In this document: in pieces, positions 1 through 6,569 of the stretch
Layout: each line of letters begins with the position of its first letter
Numbering within the stretch: position 1 is the stretch's first letter
Assembly: GCA_947463165.1 (NCBI GenBank)
Contig: CANHSW010000025.1
Coordinates: 1 to 13,643 of the forward strand
From: Cyanobacteriota bacterium
GTDB taxonomy: Bacteria > Cyanobacteriota > Cyanobacteriia > PCC-6307 > Cyanobiaceae
Length of the DNA stretch: 13,643 bases
Reading direction: 5' to 3'
Translations under genes and position numbers: made by a program
Notes under the pieces: generated by a model
What the model saw: the letters and a program-made list of their open reading frames with translations, nothing else
Database searches by the model: none
Told to the model about the DNA's origin: nothing

Positions 1-187
1 AGCTGTTAACAGGGGGCAACCAGGGGGGCTTGTAACCGGCTCTGGCATTGAGCGTTTTTCCGCTTTCCTGGAGCGTTCTTCCAGCCAAGCTGACCTGTCG
101 ATGCCGCCGGCTAACCAAGGTCTATCTCCGGAGGCCTTGGCTAGCCTCTTGTCAAGGGCCGAGGGCAGAGCGGCATTGTTGGATTAA
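1..187 (+). CDS. C-terminal fragment of unrecognised protein, cut by left edge
   Basis: An open frame with codons in phase with base 2 runs from the left edge to a TAA at 185-187, giving 61 visible residues. The visible end has a Gly-rich start and a helical stretch (SGIERFSAFLERSS). A Pro/Gln-containing spacer and a second Ala/Leu-rich helix (SPEALASLLSRAEGRAALLD) follow. The amino-acid make-up is that of a soluble protein, and no other frame here is more convincing. The stop overlaps the stop of the minus-strand coiled-coil gene in a shared TTAA, so the two genes converge. I do not recognise the family, and the start lies outside the window. The fragment is short, so a chance open frame cannot be excluded. 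Confidence 0.5.
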   Translation, partial: AVNRGQPGGLVTGSGIERFSAFLERSSSQADLSMPPANQGLSPEALASLLSRAEGRAALLD

Positions 188-384
188 TTTGTTTTGCGAG
201 CTTCTAGTTGTTCCAGCAGGGAGGAGATCAGTGACTCCGCTCTTAGGGCCTCCTTGGCGTAGTTGGCCAGCTTTTCTTCGGCTTGGCTGAGCAGCAGCTG
301 GTTGAGTTCGGCTAAATCCCGAGCTTCTTCCAACTGGTCCTCCAGCAAATTCAGGCGGTTCTCAAGGTCGGTAGCCTTTGTCAT
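184..384 (-). CDS. Small coiled-coil protein of unknown function (66 aa)
   Basis: The ATG at 384-382 opens a 66-residue, highly charged, Leu-rich protein. Almost all of it can be read as one alpha-helical coiled coil: LENRLNLLEDQLEEARDLAE is followed by similar heptad-like spacing of Leu, Glu and Ala up to LLEQLEAR. There is no signal peptide, membrane segment or catalytic motif. A start at 435 is open in frame, but it would add 17 residues unlike the rest (Cys, Pro, Val) and run into the methyltransferase start, so the shorter form is preferred. It is convergent with the left-edge gene and divergent from the methyltransferase. The opposite strand is also open here, but its translation is Ser/Trp-rich low complexity, which favours the minus strand as the coding one. 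The function is unknown; small coiled-coil proteins of this kind often act as oligomerisation or scaffold partners. Confidence 0.6.
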   Translation of the reverse strand: MTKATDLENRLNLLEDQLEEARDLAELNQLLLSQAEEKLANYAKEALRAESLISSLLEQLEARKTN

Positions 385-385
385 G

Positions 386-416
386 CGGTTAAACGGTTCT
401 ACGGCACAATTAACCG
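386..416. promoter_or_regulatory. Inverted repeat between divergent starts, possible operator
   Basis: CGGTTAA at 386-392 is matched by TTAACCG at 410-416, with a 17-base spacer. An overlapping alternative pairs ACGGTT (393-398) with AACCGT (412-417). The repeat lies in the 49 bases between the two divergent starts (384 minus, 434 plus), where promoters or an operator would be expected. I see no convincing -35/-10 pair. Short repeats of this kind can arise by chance. Confidence 0.25.
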
Positions 417-433
417 TCAGTGGACCGACGGCC

Positions 434-1288
434 ATGGCGATTCTGCCCCAGCAGCACCTTGAGCTGAGCGTCTATGACAGCATGGCAGGCTTTCATGCTC
501 GTTTCCGCAAGATGTGGTCCCTAGCGGACGAGACCATCAAGGAGACGCTGCAATGCATTGCCCTGCACGGCATCTGCGACCCCCTCACCGACCGACCGAT
601 CGCTCCCGAGGCCATCGAGGTAGTAGCTCCTAACTATCGCGAAAGCCTGGTTCACAACGGCTTAAACTCCCGCGAACGCGGCGTGCTACTGCTGCTGCGC
701 CAGCTGATCGAGGCCGGCCAGCTGCCGTCGCCGCGGCTGATCGAGGCCTACCTGCCAGAAGCTGTCACCCCCCTGGCCGCCGCCCTGAAAAGTTGGCTAG
801 GGGAGGGTGTTGTTCTCAGTGAGTACATGCCTGATCCGGCGGACCCTCGCCGTGAGCATTATCTCCACGAGGATTTATCTGCCCTTTCTTTCTCAAGCGA
901 AAGCTTTGATCTATTGGTGTGCTGTGAAGTTTTTGAGCATCTCTACGACCTGAGGATGGGCTTGGCCGAGTGCCTCAGGGTATTGCGACATGGAGGGGTA
1001 TTGATCGCCACTTTCCCCTTCGCCTATGGCGACAAAGATTCGATAATCAAGGCGCGACATCGCGGCCACGATCTACCTCCTGAGATCATAGGCGAGCCCG
1101 AGTATCACGGCAATCCCATTGAGCCAGAGGCGGGAAGCTTGGTTTATCAAATTCCCGGCTGGGAGATTTTAGATACGCTTTCGGATCTTGGCTTTTCCGA
1201 GGTAAGCATTCAGGGAATTCATTCGATTAGCTATGGCGTACTTGCCGCTGAAATCCCCGAGGTGCTGCTGCTGGTGGCCCGCCGTTAG
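434..1288 (+). CDS. Class I SAM-dependent methyltransferase (methyltransferase type 11-like)
   Basis: This gene encodes a 284-residue protein with the second half of a Rossmann-type SAM methyltransferase fold. Visible elements are an acidic strand end LSEYMPD (about 128-134), HEDLSALSF (145-153), the signature SFDLLVCCEVFEHL (157-170) and the post-motif LRVLRHGGVLIATFPF (181-196). The stretch NYRESLVHNGLNSRERG (about 67-83) resembles the N-terminal region of methyltransferases found in polysaccharide and glycan clusters. The usual glycine-rich motif I is not evident where expected (VTPLAAALKSWLGEG), so SAM binding may be atypical. The acceptor is unknown; a sugar or glycan is an inference from that family and from the neighbouring glycosyltransferase-like genes. 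The ATG at 434 was chosen because the protein becomes well composed there. An in-frame ATG at 383 would add 17 residues and overlap the divergent start. No clear Shine-Dalgarno sequence is visible. The gene ends in the hairpin cluster shared with the convergent gene. Confidence 0.85.
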   Translation: MAILPQQHLELSVYDSMAGFHARFRKMWSLADETIKETLQCIALHGICDPLTDRPIAPEAIEVVAPNYRESLVHNGLNSRERGVLLLLRQLIEAGQLPSPRLIEAYLPEAVTPLAAALKSWLGEGVVLSEYMPDPADPRREHYLHEDLSALSFSSESFDLLVCCEVFEHLYDLRMGLAECLRVLRHGGVLIATFPFAYGDKDSIIKARHRGHDLPPEIIGEPEYHGNPIEPEAGSLVYQIPGWEILDTLSDLGFSEVSIQGIHSISYGVLAAEIPEVLLLVARR

Positions 1289-1324
1289 GCGGGCTCAGTT
1301 AGTGGAGCCCGCCACCAGGCGGGT
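1277..1324. terminator. Four-arm hairpin region between convergent genes
   Basis: The 7-base arm GCCCGCC/GGCGGGC occurs four times in alternating orientation: 1277-1283, 1288-1294, 1307-1313 and 1318-1324 (the last ending in T). The strongest single hairpin pairs GGCGGGCTC (1288-1296) with GAGCCCGCC (1305-1313), 9 bp with an 8-base loop. Two 4-base-loop hairpins (arms 1+2 and 3+4) are the alternative fold. It overlaps the methyltransferase stop and lies just before the stop of the opposing gene, so it probably insulates both. There is no T-run, so rho-independent termination would be weak. Confidence 0.55.
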
Positions 1325-3619
1325 CTAGGATTGGCCCGGGTTCTTGGGCAGGAACCACTCCAGCAGCTCGCTGCCAAGAGCCAAGCAGGTGGCTCCGTAG
1401 CGCTGCTCCACCGCATGGCAGGCGGGCAGGGAGTAGGCGCCAGCCGCGATGATGAACACCTGGAAAGCCCGCTGCCCCCAGGCCTGTTCCACCTGCTCCA
1501 GCAGGCTCTCCAGGCTGTGCTCGAAGCCGACGCTGGGGCGCCGGGGGTGGATCGAGTCGGGGGACTCCAAGCAACGCAGCCCGTAGTTGGGAATCGGGCT
1601 TTCCAGATCGAGCTGGGAGGAGGCGACCCTGCGATGGTGGGCCTCAATCTCCGCGGCCCGAGGAGCGACGAGCAGCACCTCTTTATCCGCCATCAGTTGG
1701 TCAAGACTGCCGCGCTCCGGCCAGGCCTGGAGAGGCAGACTCACCCCTTCCGCCGCCAAAGACTGCAGCAAAGGCAGAGCGGCCCCCAAATTGCCCGAGT
1801 CGAGCACCAGGCCATGCTGTCGCAGCGCCGCCAGCGTTGCGTCACTCCAACGCCGCAGGCTGTGGAGAGGGTCGTGGCTGCTGGCATAGAAACCGCTGCC
1901 GGTGTGCAGACGCCGCAGCGGCCAGTCGGCACCTTGCTCGCTCTCCATCCATTCCCGGTCGTGATGGTGGCGCCTGATTTCCGACAACTGCTCCACGAGC
2001 AGCGGCTCGTTGCGCTGCAGCTGCGCCAGTAGGGCCAGTTCCTCAGGGGCTGGTCTCAGCAGCTGGCCCCCGGCCCGAACGGGCAGCTCCACCCGGCCAG
2101 GTCCCCGGAGCTTCACCACCGCCGCCAGGGCCTTGCACTGGCTGGCATGCAGTTGGCCACCTGCTTTCCAATGGCTATCGAGGGTCTTCAGCAGGGCTTC
2201 GGGATTGGCTTGCCAGCTCGCGGGGCGTTCCAGGGTTTCGAGATGACGATCCAGCAGCTCCAGCAACTCCTTCACCTCGGCATCGTCACCACAGCGCAGC
2301 AGGGGGGCCAGGTTGAGTTGCAGCCCATCACCATCACCATCCAGCAGGCTGGCCCCAGGCCTAAAGCCCAAATCAATGGTCAAGGGGCCCTGGCCGGGGC
2401 GATCGCTCCAGCGCTTCAGAGCCCTCACCAGGCGCCGCCGCAAGCCCTCGATGCCGCCCTCGTCGAGTCGCAGCTCCTGGCGCAATTCCTCGCCACTGAT
2501 CGCCGCGATCGATGGGGTTGGCTGTGGAGTCTGGGGCTGCAGGGATGCCGCCATGGACAGCTCCTCGGGCAGCGCTTCGGTCGCCTCCTCGGCCGGGTCA
2601 TGGCCGGAGCTAGCAGTAAGGGGCTGACTTTGGGCTGCCTGTCCAGGCAGGGGCGCCCTGGTGACCTCGGCCGGCAGCCCGGCCGCAGGCGCTGGATCCC
2701 CGGCAGCGGCGGTACCAGCAAGCTCGGCTGGATCGCCACTGCGCTTGATGCCGCTTAATAGAGCTTGGCAGCGGCGGGCGCTAGCCAGGGCCGCTGCGGC
2801 GCCGGGGTTGCTGGGCAGCCAAGACGCCAACCAATTAAGCAGGCGTTCCGGGGGCACCGGCTGGAGTTGGCGGCGAGTCGCCAGCAGCTCTGCCGGCAGC
2901 AGTTGAGTCCAGGCTTGCCCTTCTTGATCGGCATAGATGCGCATCAGGGCCAGGGCCATGTCTATGCCGCTGTCCAGGGCGGGGATGCTTGCCTCGCCTG
3001 CCTGGGTCTGGGCGAGGGCGCGCCAGGCCAGGGCCCCGTGGCGCACCAATTGCTCTTCGATCGCCCCCAGGGCATCGCTCTCCGGCTGGCCCAGGGCTCT
3101 TAACTTGACCACTAATTGCCAGCCGATGCGGCAGATCTCCGCCTGGCGTTGGGGCGGGCAGTCCGGCTGTTCCTGATCGCGATGCAACCCTTCAATCAGC
3201 AGGCGCAGCAGGGCGGCTGTATCGCGTCGACATACCTCGGCCAGGGGCGGATTTTCACTGGCCAGCTCCGCCAACCAGATGCCCTGCTGGCGGGCACAAG
3301 TCAGGGCCTCGCCCCAGCGTCCGGCGGCAATCCACTGCTCGCAGGCTTGGGCCGCCTGGCGGCTGAGCACCAACTGCAGGGTTCGGCGCTGGGCCAAAGC
3401 TTCCCTGGGCAGGCGTTCAAGGGCCAGTTTCCAGAGATGCACCCGGCTGCCTGGATCGAGGGGTAGGGCGAGCAGTTCTTGCAGCCTCAATCTCAGCACC
3501 ACCGGATCCGTTTGGGGATCGGCACCGCTGTTTGACAGGGTTGGGGCTGCCGGGAGTGGGGCGGGAGAGGTAGTCAGGACTGCAGCTTCGGTTAGCCTCC
3601 ATTCTCTAACCAAGTTCAC
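1325..3619 (-). CDS. Large hypothetical protein with GT-D-like C-terminal domain
   Basis: A minus-strand protein of about 764 residues with no recognisable signal peptide or membrane helix. Residues 40-295 are Leu/Ala/Arg-rich and helical, compatible with a solenoid. Residues 296-375 are a Pro/Ala/Ser/Gln-rich linker, and about 376-764 form mixed alpha/beta segments. Near the C-terminus, strand-like pieces such as EVLLVAP and FQVFIIAAGAYSLPACHAVE, followed by CLALGSELLEWFL, recall the last part of GT-D-fold glycosyltransferases, where a hydrophobic strand and AG(A/P) loop are followed by a G(S/G)-L segment near W/F. This is a weak resemblance, not an identification. Three starts are possible. 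ATG 3721 would overlap the divergent glycosyltransferase by 93 bases. GTG 3619 is used here. TTG 3613 lies 5 bases after an excellent Shine-Dalgarno match. It is convergent with the methyltransferase and divergent from the glycosyltransferase operon, which places it among putative glycan genes. Confidence 0.8.
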   Translation of the reverse strand: MNLVREWRLTEAAVLTTSPAPLPAAPTLSNSGADPQTDPVVLRLRLQELLALPLDPGSRVHLWKLALERLPREALAQRRTLQLVLSRQAAQACEQWIAAGRWGEALTCARQQGIWLAELASENPPLAEVCRRDTAALLRLLIEGLHRDQEQPDCPPQRQAEICRIGWQLVVKLRALGQPESDALGAIEEQLVRHGALAWRALAQTQAGEASIPALDSGIDMALALMRIYADQEGQAWTQLLPAELLATRRQLQPVPPERLLNWLASWLPSNPGAAAALASARRCQALLSGIKRSGDPAELAGTAAAGDPAPAAGLPAEVTRAPLPGQAAQSQPLTASSGHDPAEEATEALPEELSMAASLQPQTPQPTPSIAAISGEELRQELRLDEGGIEGLRRRLVRALKRWSDRPGQGPLTIDLGFRPGASLLDGDGDGLQLNLAPLLRCGDDAEVKELLELLDRHLETLERPASWQANPEALLKTLDSHWKAGGQLHASQCKALAAVVKLRGPGRVELPVRAGGQLLRPAPEELALLAQLQRNEPLLVEQLSEIRRHHHDREWMESEQGADWPLRRLHTGSGFYASSHDPLHSLRRWSDATLAALRQHGLVLDSGNLGAALPLLQSLAAEGVSLPLQAWPERGSLDQLMADKEVLLVAPRAAEIEAHHRRVASSQLDLESPIPNYGLRCLESPDSIHPRRPSVGFEHSLESLLEQVEQAWGQRAFQVFIIAAGAYSLPACHAVEQRYGATCLALGSELLEWFLPKNPGQS

Positions 3620-3626
3620 CCCCTTT
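3616..3626 (-). promoter_or_regulatory. Candidate ribosome binding site for the minus-strand large gene
   Basis: Read on the minus strand, 3626-3616 is AAAGGGGGTGA, close to the ideal TAAGGAGGTGA. The in-frame TTG at 3613-3611 lies 5 bases beyond the G-run, a normal spacing. The in-frame GTG at 3619-3617 lies inside this element. If the site is real, TTG 3613 is the true start. The element is only a few bases from the ATG of the divergent glycosyltransferase (3629), so the two 5' ends are practically back to back. Confidence 0.4.
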
Positions 3627-3628
3627 CC

Positions 3629-6547
3629 ATGGCTGTGGCGCTGGCCGCTGAATTGCGGCCTCTCCAGCGCGGTCAATTCATCGGCCAGCTGGAGGGGCTC
3701 AATGAGCGTTTCGGCCTGCATGGATGGGCCTGTTTGCTGGGAGAGCGCGGCCCTGAACCCCTGCCGGGGCCTTTGTGGGTGAGCATGGAAGACCTGCTCG
3801 ATCCCAGCTCCCGCAAGTCAATTGTGCAGTTGAGCTCCCAGCTCGGGCGCACTGACATGGCCAGTCGCGGTCTACCCGACGCGGTGGGCTTTGCTTTTCT
3901 TGGCGATCCCCAGCTGAAATTGCCCCCTCTCTCGCCGGGGCTGGTGCTGCGGGTTTGCTTTGATGCCGAAGGTGGTTTGGAGTTGCCCGGCAGTCCGCTG
4001 CGGGTCAACGAGATCACCTACGAACTGCTGCGCCGCGATCAGAGGTCTGCGACGCTTTTCCAGCAACAGAAGCGAGGCGAGTTGATGCCCCTGCAAGGGG
4101 TGTTTCTGGAGGGCTGGCTGGCGAAACCGGCGCCGGTGGAGTTGGTGATCGATGGCGGCGAGCCGATCGCCCTGCTGCCGCCGGATTCGGACTCCCCCGG
4201 CCGTTGGAGCTTCACCACCAGGTTGCCCGCCTCCTGTTGCGATGGCCGGGTGCATCACCTGCTGCTGCGGGATGCCAGCGGTGCCAGCATCGACGAGAGC
4301 CTGGAGCTGGTGCCTTTCCAGCTCACTCCCTGGGCGGCTCTGCAGCAGTTCAGCAGCCCCCCGTTTCCCGAGCCGCTGGGGCCCCTGGCGGCGGAGCGCT
4401 ATCGCAGTTTGTCCACCTGGTTGCACCTGGCCGATGCCTATGGGTTGGAGCCACCGTCGGATCTACCGCTGCTGCAGCGCATTGTGGCGGCCCCGTCCAA
4501 TCCAGCCCTGCGCCTGGAGGCCCACCAGGAGGAAGGCCCCTTGGGCCAGGCCATCGACCGCAAGCCCCTGACCATCACCAATTCCCCCGACCCCCAGGTG
4601 AGCGTGGTGGTGCCGGTGCATGGCAAGTATCGGTTCACCCGCCGCTGCTTGGCGGCCCTGGCCTTTGCCCCCAATCGCCTGCGTTTTGAGGTGATCGTCG
4701 TCGACGACGGCTCCCCCGACGACACCTACGAGTCCCTGGCCCGGGAGGCGCCCGGCATCACGGTGGTGCGCCACAGCTTCCCGCGCGGTTTTAATCAGGC
4801 CTGTCATTCGGGGGTCAACGCCAGCCGCGCCCCCCTGGTGGTGCTGCTCAACAACGACACCGAGCCCTGCGCCCTCTGGCTGGATGAACTGCAGGCGGTA
4901 TTCGAGCGCTGGCCGGATACCGGTATCGCCGGTTCCCAGCTGATCTATCCAGATGGCAGCCTCCAAGAGGCCGGCGGCATCGTCTGGGGCAATGGCGAGC
5001 CTTGGAATTACGGCAAAGGCTGTAATCCGCGGGAGCCACGCTTTAGTTACACCCGGCTTGCCGATTATGTGAGCGGCGCTGCCCTGGCCATCACCCGCCA
5101 GGTGTGGGATCGGGTGGGGGGCTTCAGCCCGGAGTTCTCGCCGGCCTACTACGAAGACACCGATCTCTGCTTCAAGGTGCGCGCCGCCGGCCATAGCGTT
5201 CGCTATGCCCCGCTATCGCGGGTGGTGCACTACGAGGGCATTTCCAATGGCAAGGACACCGCCACTGCCGTAGGCATGAAGCGTTATCAGGAAATTCACA
5301 AGCCCCTGTTTGAAAATAAGTGGCAGGCCAGCTTCGAGGGCCAACGCCAGCCTGATCTTGCCCTGGCTGATCGCGTCAAGGATCGCGGCAACGTGGGCCG
5401 TGCCCTGTTCATCGACCACGAGACGCCCCGTCCGGATCGCGATGCCGGCAGCCATGCCGCCGTGGTGGAGATGGAGCTGGTGCAGTCTCTCGGCTATCAG
5501 ATAACTTTTTATCCGGCTAATTTGGCCTGGTTGGCTGGATACAGCGAAGATTTGCAGCGTCGGGGCATTGAGGTGATCCACGCCCCCTTTGTGCTCTCCC
5601 TCGATGAGTTGCTTGAGCAGCGCGGTCGCGAGTTTGATCTCATCTACATCACCCGCTACACCACTGCCCACGATTCCCTGGAGGTGGTGCGTCGCAGGGC
5701 ACCCCAGGCGCGGGTGGCATTTTGCAATGCCGATCTCCATTACCTGCGCCAGCTGCGGGCCGCCTGGGCCCAGGGCCTCGAGGGCGATGCCGCCGAACAG
5801 GCCTTGGCGGCCGTGGCGGTGGTCAAGCAGCAGGAGCTGCAGATCATCAGTCAGGTGGATCTAACGCTCAGTTACTCGGATGTGGAGGAGGCGGTGATCC
5901 ATTCCGAGAGCTTTGGCCGGGCGCTCACGGCCCGCTGTCCCTGGGTGGTGAAGGGGCCCCAGGCACCGGAGCCCCTGGCGGGGAGGGAGGGCCTCGCCTT
6001 TCTGGGTGGCTACAACCATCCACCCAATCGGGAGGCGGTGGATCATCTGTTGGCGGTGCTCTGGCCGCCTCTGCTGAAGCAGCTCCCCCAACTGCGTCTG
6101 CATCTTTATGGCAGCGGCCTTTCCGCCGAGCTGGCCGAGCGCTGGGGGGGGCAGCCGGGGGTGGTGCTGGAGGGCTGGGTGGCCGATACCGCCACGGTCT
6201 ACGGACGTCACCGGCTGTTCGTGGCCCCCCTGCGTTCCGGAGCTGGCCTGAAGGGCAAGGTGGTCGCCGCCGCCGCCCATGGCATCCCCCAGCTATTGAG
6301 CCCCCTGGCCGCGGAGGCCACTGGCTTGCGCCACGGGCAGGAGGTGTGGATTGCCCGGGATCCCAGCTCCTGGCAGGAGGCGGCCCTACTGCTCTGCAGC
6401 GATGATCAACGATGGCAGCAGATGAGTGAGGCGGCATTCGCCTACGCCCGAGAGCAGTACGGCCAAGCCAATGCCCTCGATTTGATGGCCGATGTGCTTG
6501 GCCGTCTCGATCTGCCCATCCAGCGTCGACCGCCAGTGTTGGCCTGA
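3629..6547 (+). CDS. Two-domain glycosyltransferase (GT2 plus GT4-like)
   Basis: A 972-residue cytoplasmic protein that probably transfers two sugars or makes two linkages in one glycan. Residues 1-320 form an unrecognised, beta-rich region beginning GQFIGQLEGLNERFGLHGWA. Residues 323-570 are a GT2 (GT-A fold) domain: QVSVVVPVHGKYRFTRRCL, VVDDGSPDDT (Asp359/360), the NND metal site (408-410), GAALAITRQVWDRVGGF, and YYEDTDLCFK with Glu509/Asp510/Asp512. From about 590 to 960 comes a GT-B, GT4-type domain: ALFIDHETPRPDRDAGSH, FLGGYNHPPNREAVDHL (from 791) and SGAGLKGKVVAAAAHGIP (870-887). In GT4 enzymes the last motif usually carries a Glu (EAMA or ESFA); here it is Ala, so the second domain may be impaired or atypical. 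No membrane segments are visible. The ATG at 3629 is only 16 codons before the first well-patterned stretch. The gene is followed after 22 bases by the secretion genes and probably leads their operon, so it may modify the exported product or the cell surface (inference). Confidence 0.93.
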   Translation: MAVALAAELRPLQRGQFIGQLEGLNERFGLHGWACLLGERGPEPLPGPLWVSMEDLLDPSSRKSIVQLSSQLGRTDMASRGLPDAVGFAFLGDPQLKLPPLSPGLVLRVCFDAEGGLELPGSPLRVNEITYELLRRDQRSATLFQQQKRGELMPLQGVFLEGWLAKPAPVELVIDGGEPIALLPPDSDSPGRWSFTTRLPASCCDGRVHHLLLRDASGASIDESLELVPFQLTPWAALQQFSSPPFPEPLGPLAAERYRSLSTWLHLADAYGLEPPSDLPLLQRIVAAPSNPALRLEAHQEEGPLGQAIDRKPLTITNSPDPQVSVVVPVHGKYRFTRRCLAALAFAPNRLRFEVIVVDDGSPDDTYESLAREAPGITVVRHSFPRGFNQACHSGVNASRAPLVVLLNNDTEPCALWLDELQAVFERWPDTGIAGSQLIYPDGSLQEAGGIVWGNGEPWNYGKGCNPREPRFSYTRLADYVSGAALAITRQVWDRVGGFSPEFSPAYYEDTDLCFKVRAAGHSVRYAPLSRVVHYEGISNGKDTATAVGMKRYQEIHKPLFENKWQASFEGQRQPDLALADRVKDRGNVGRALFIDHETPRPDRDAGSHAAVVEMELVQSLGYQITFYPANLAWLAGYSEDLQRRGIEVIHAPFVLSLDELLEQRGREFDLIYITRYTTAHDSLEVVRRRAPQARVAFCNADLHYLRQLRAAWAQGLEGDAAEQALAAVAVVKQQELQIISQVDLTLSYSDVEEAVIHSESFGRALTARCPWVVKGPQAPEPLAGREGLAFLGGYNHPPNREAVDHLLAVLWPPLLKQLPQLRLHLYGSGLSAELAERWGGQPGVVLEGWVADTATVYGRHRLFVAPLRSGAGLKGKVVAAAAHGIPQLLSPLAAEATGLRHGQEVWIARDPSSWQEAALLLCSDDQRWQQMSEAAFAYAREQYGQANALDLMADVLGRLDLPIQRRPPVLA

Positions 6548-6569
6548 GTTGTCCATTTAGAGTCCAACC

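Noticed and set aside
2399..2406. GCGATCGC octamer
   Set aside because: This is the HIP1 palindrome common across many cyanobacterial genomes. It is useful as a weak lineage hint but not a local feature.
1331..2758. Plus-strand open frames (233 and 203 codons) opposite the large minus-strand gene
   Set aside because: Gln/Arg/Gly-rich translations lack any recognisable motif, while the minus strand gives one continuous, well-composed protein over the whole interval.
3532..3537. TTGACA upstream of the glycosyltransferase, possible -35 box
   Set aside because: No TATAAT-like sequence lies 16-18 bases downstream (the bases there are GC-rich), so a sigma-70 promoter cannot be supported.
4463..5194. 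Long minus-strand open frame opposite the GT2 domain
   Set aside because: It is fully antisense to an unmistakable glycosyltransferase, and its translation is Gly/Ala/His-rich without domain pattern, typical of shadow frames in GC-rich DNA. The same applies to 3872-4426, 5213-5740 and 5861-6437 on the minus strand and 5722-6405 on the plus strand.
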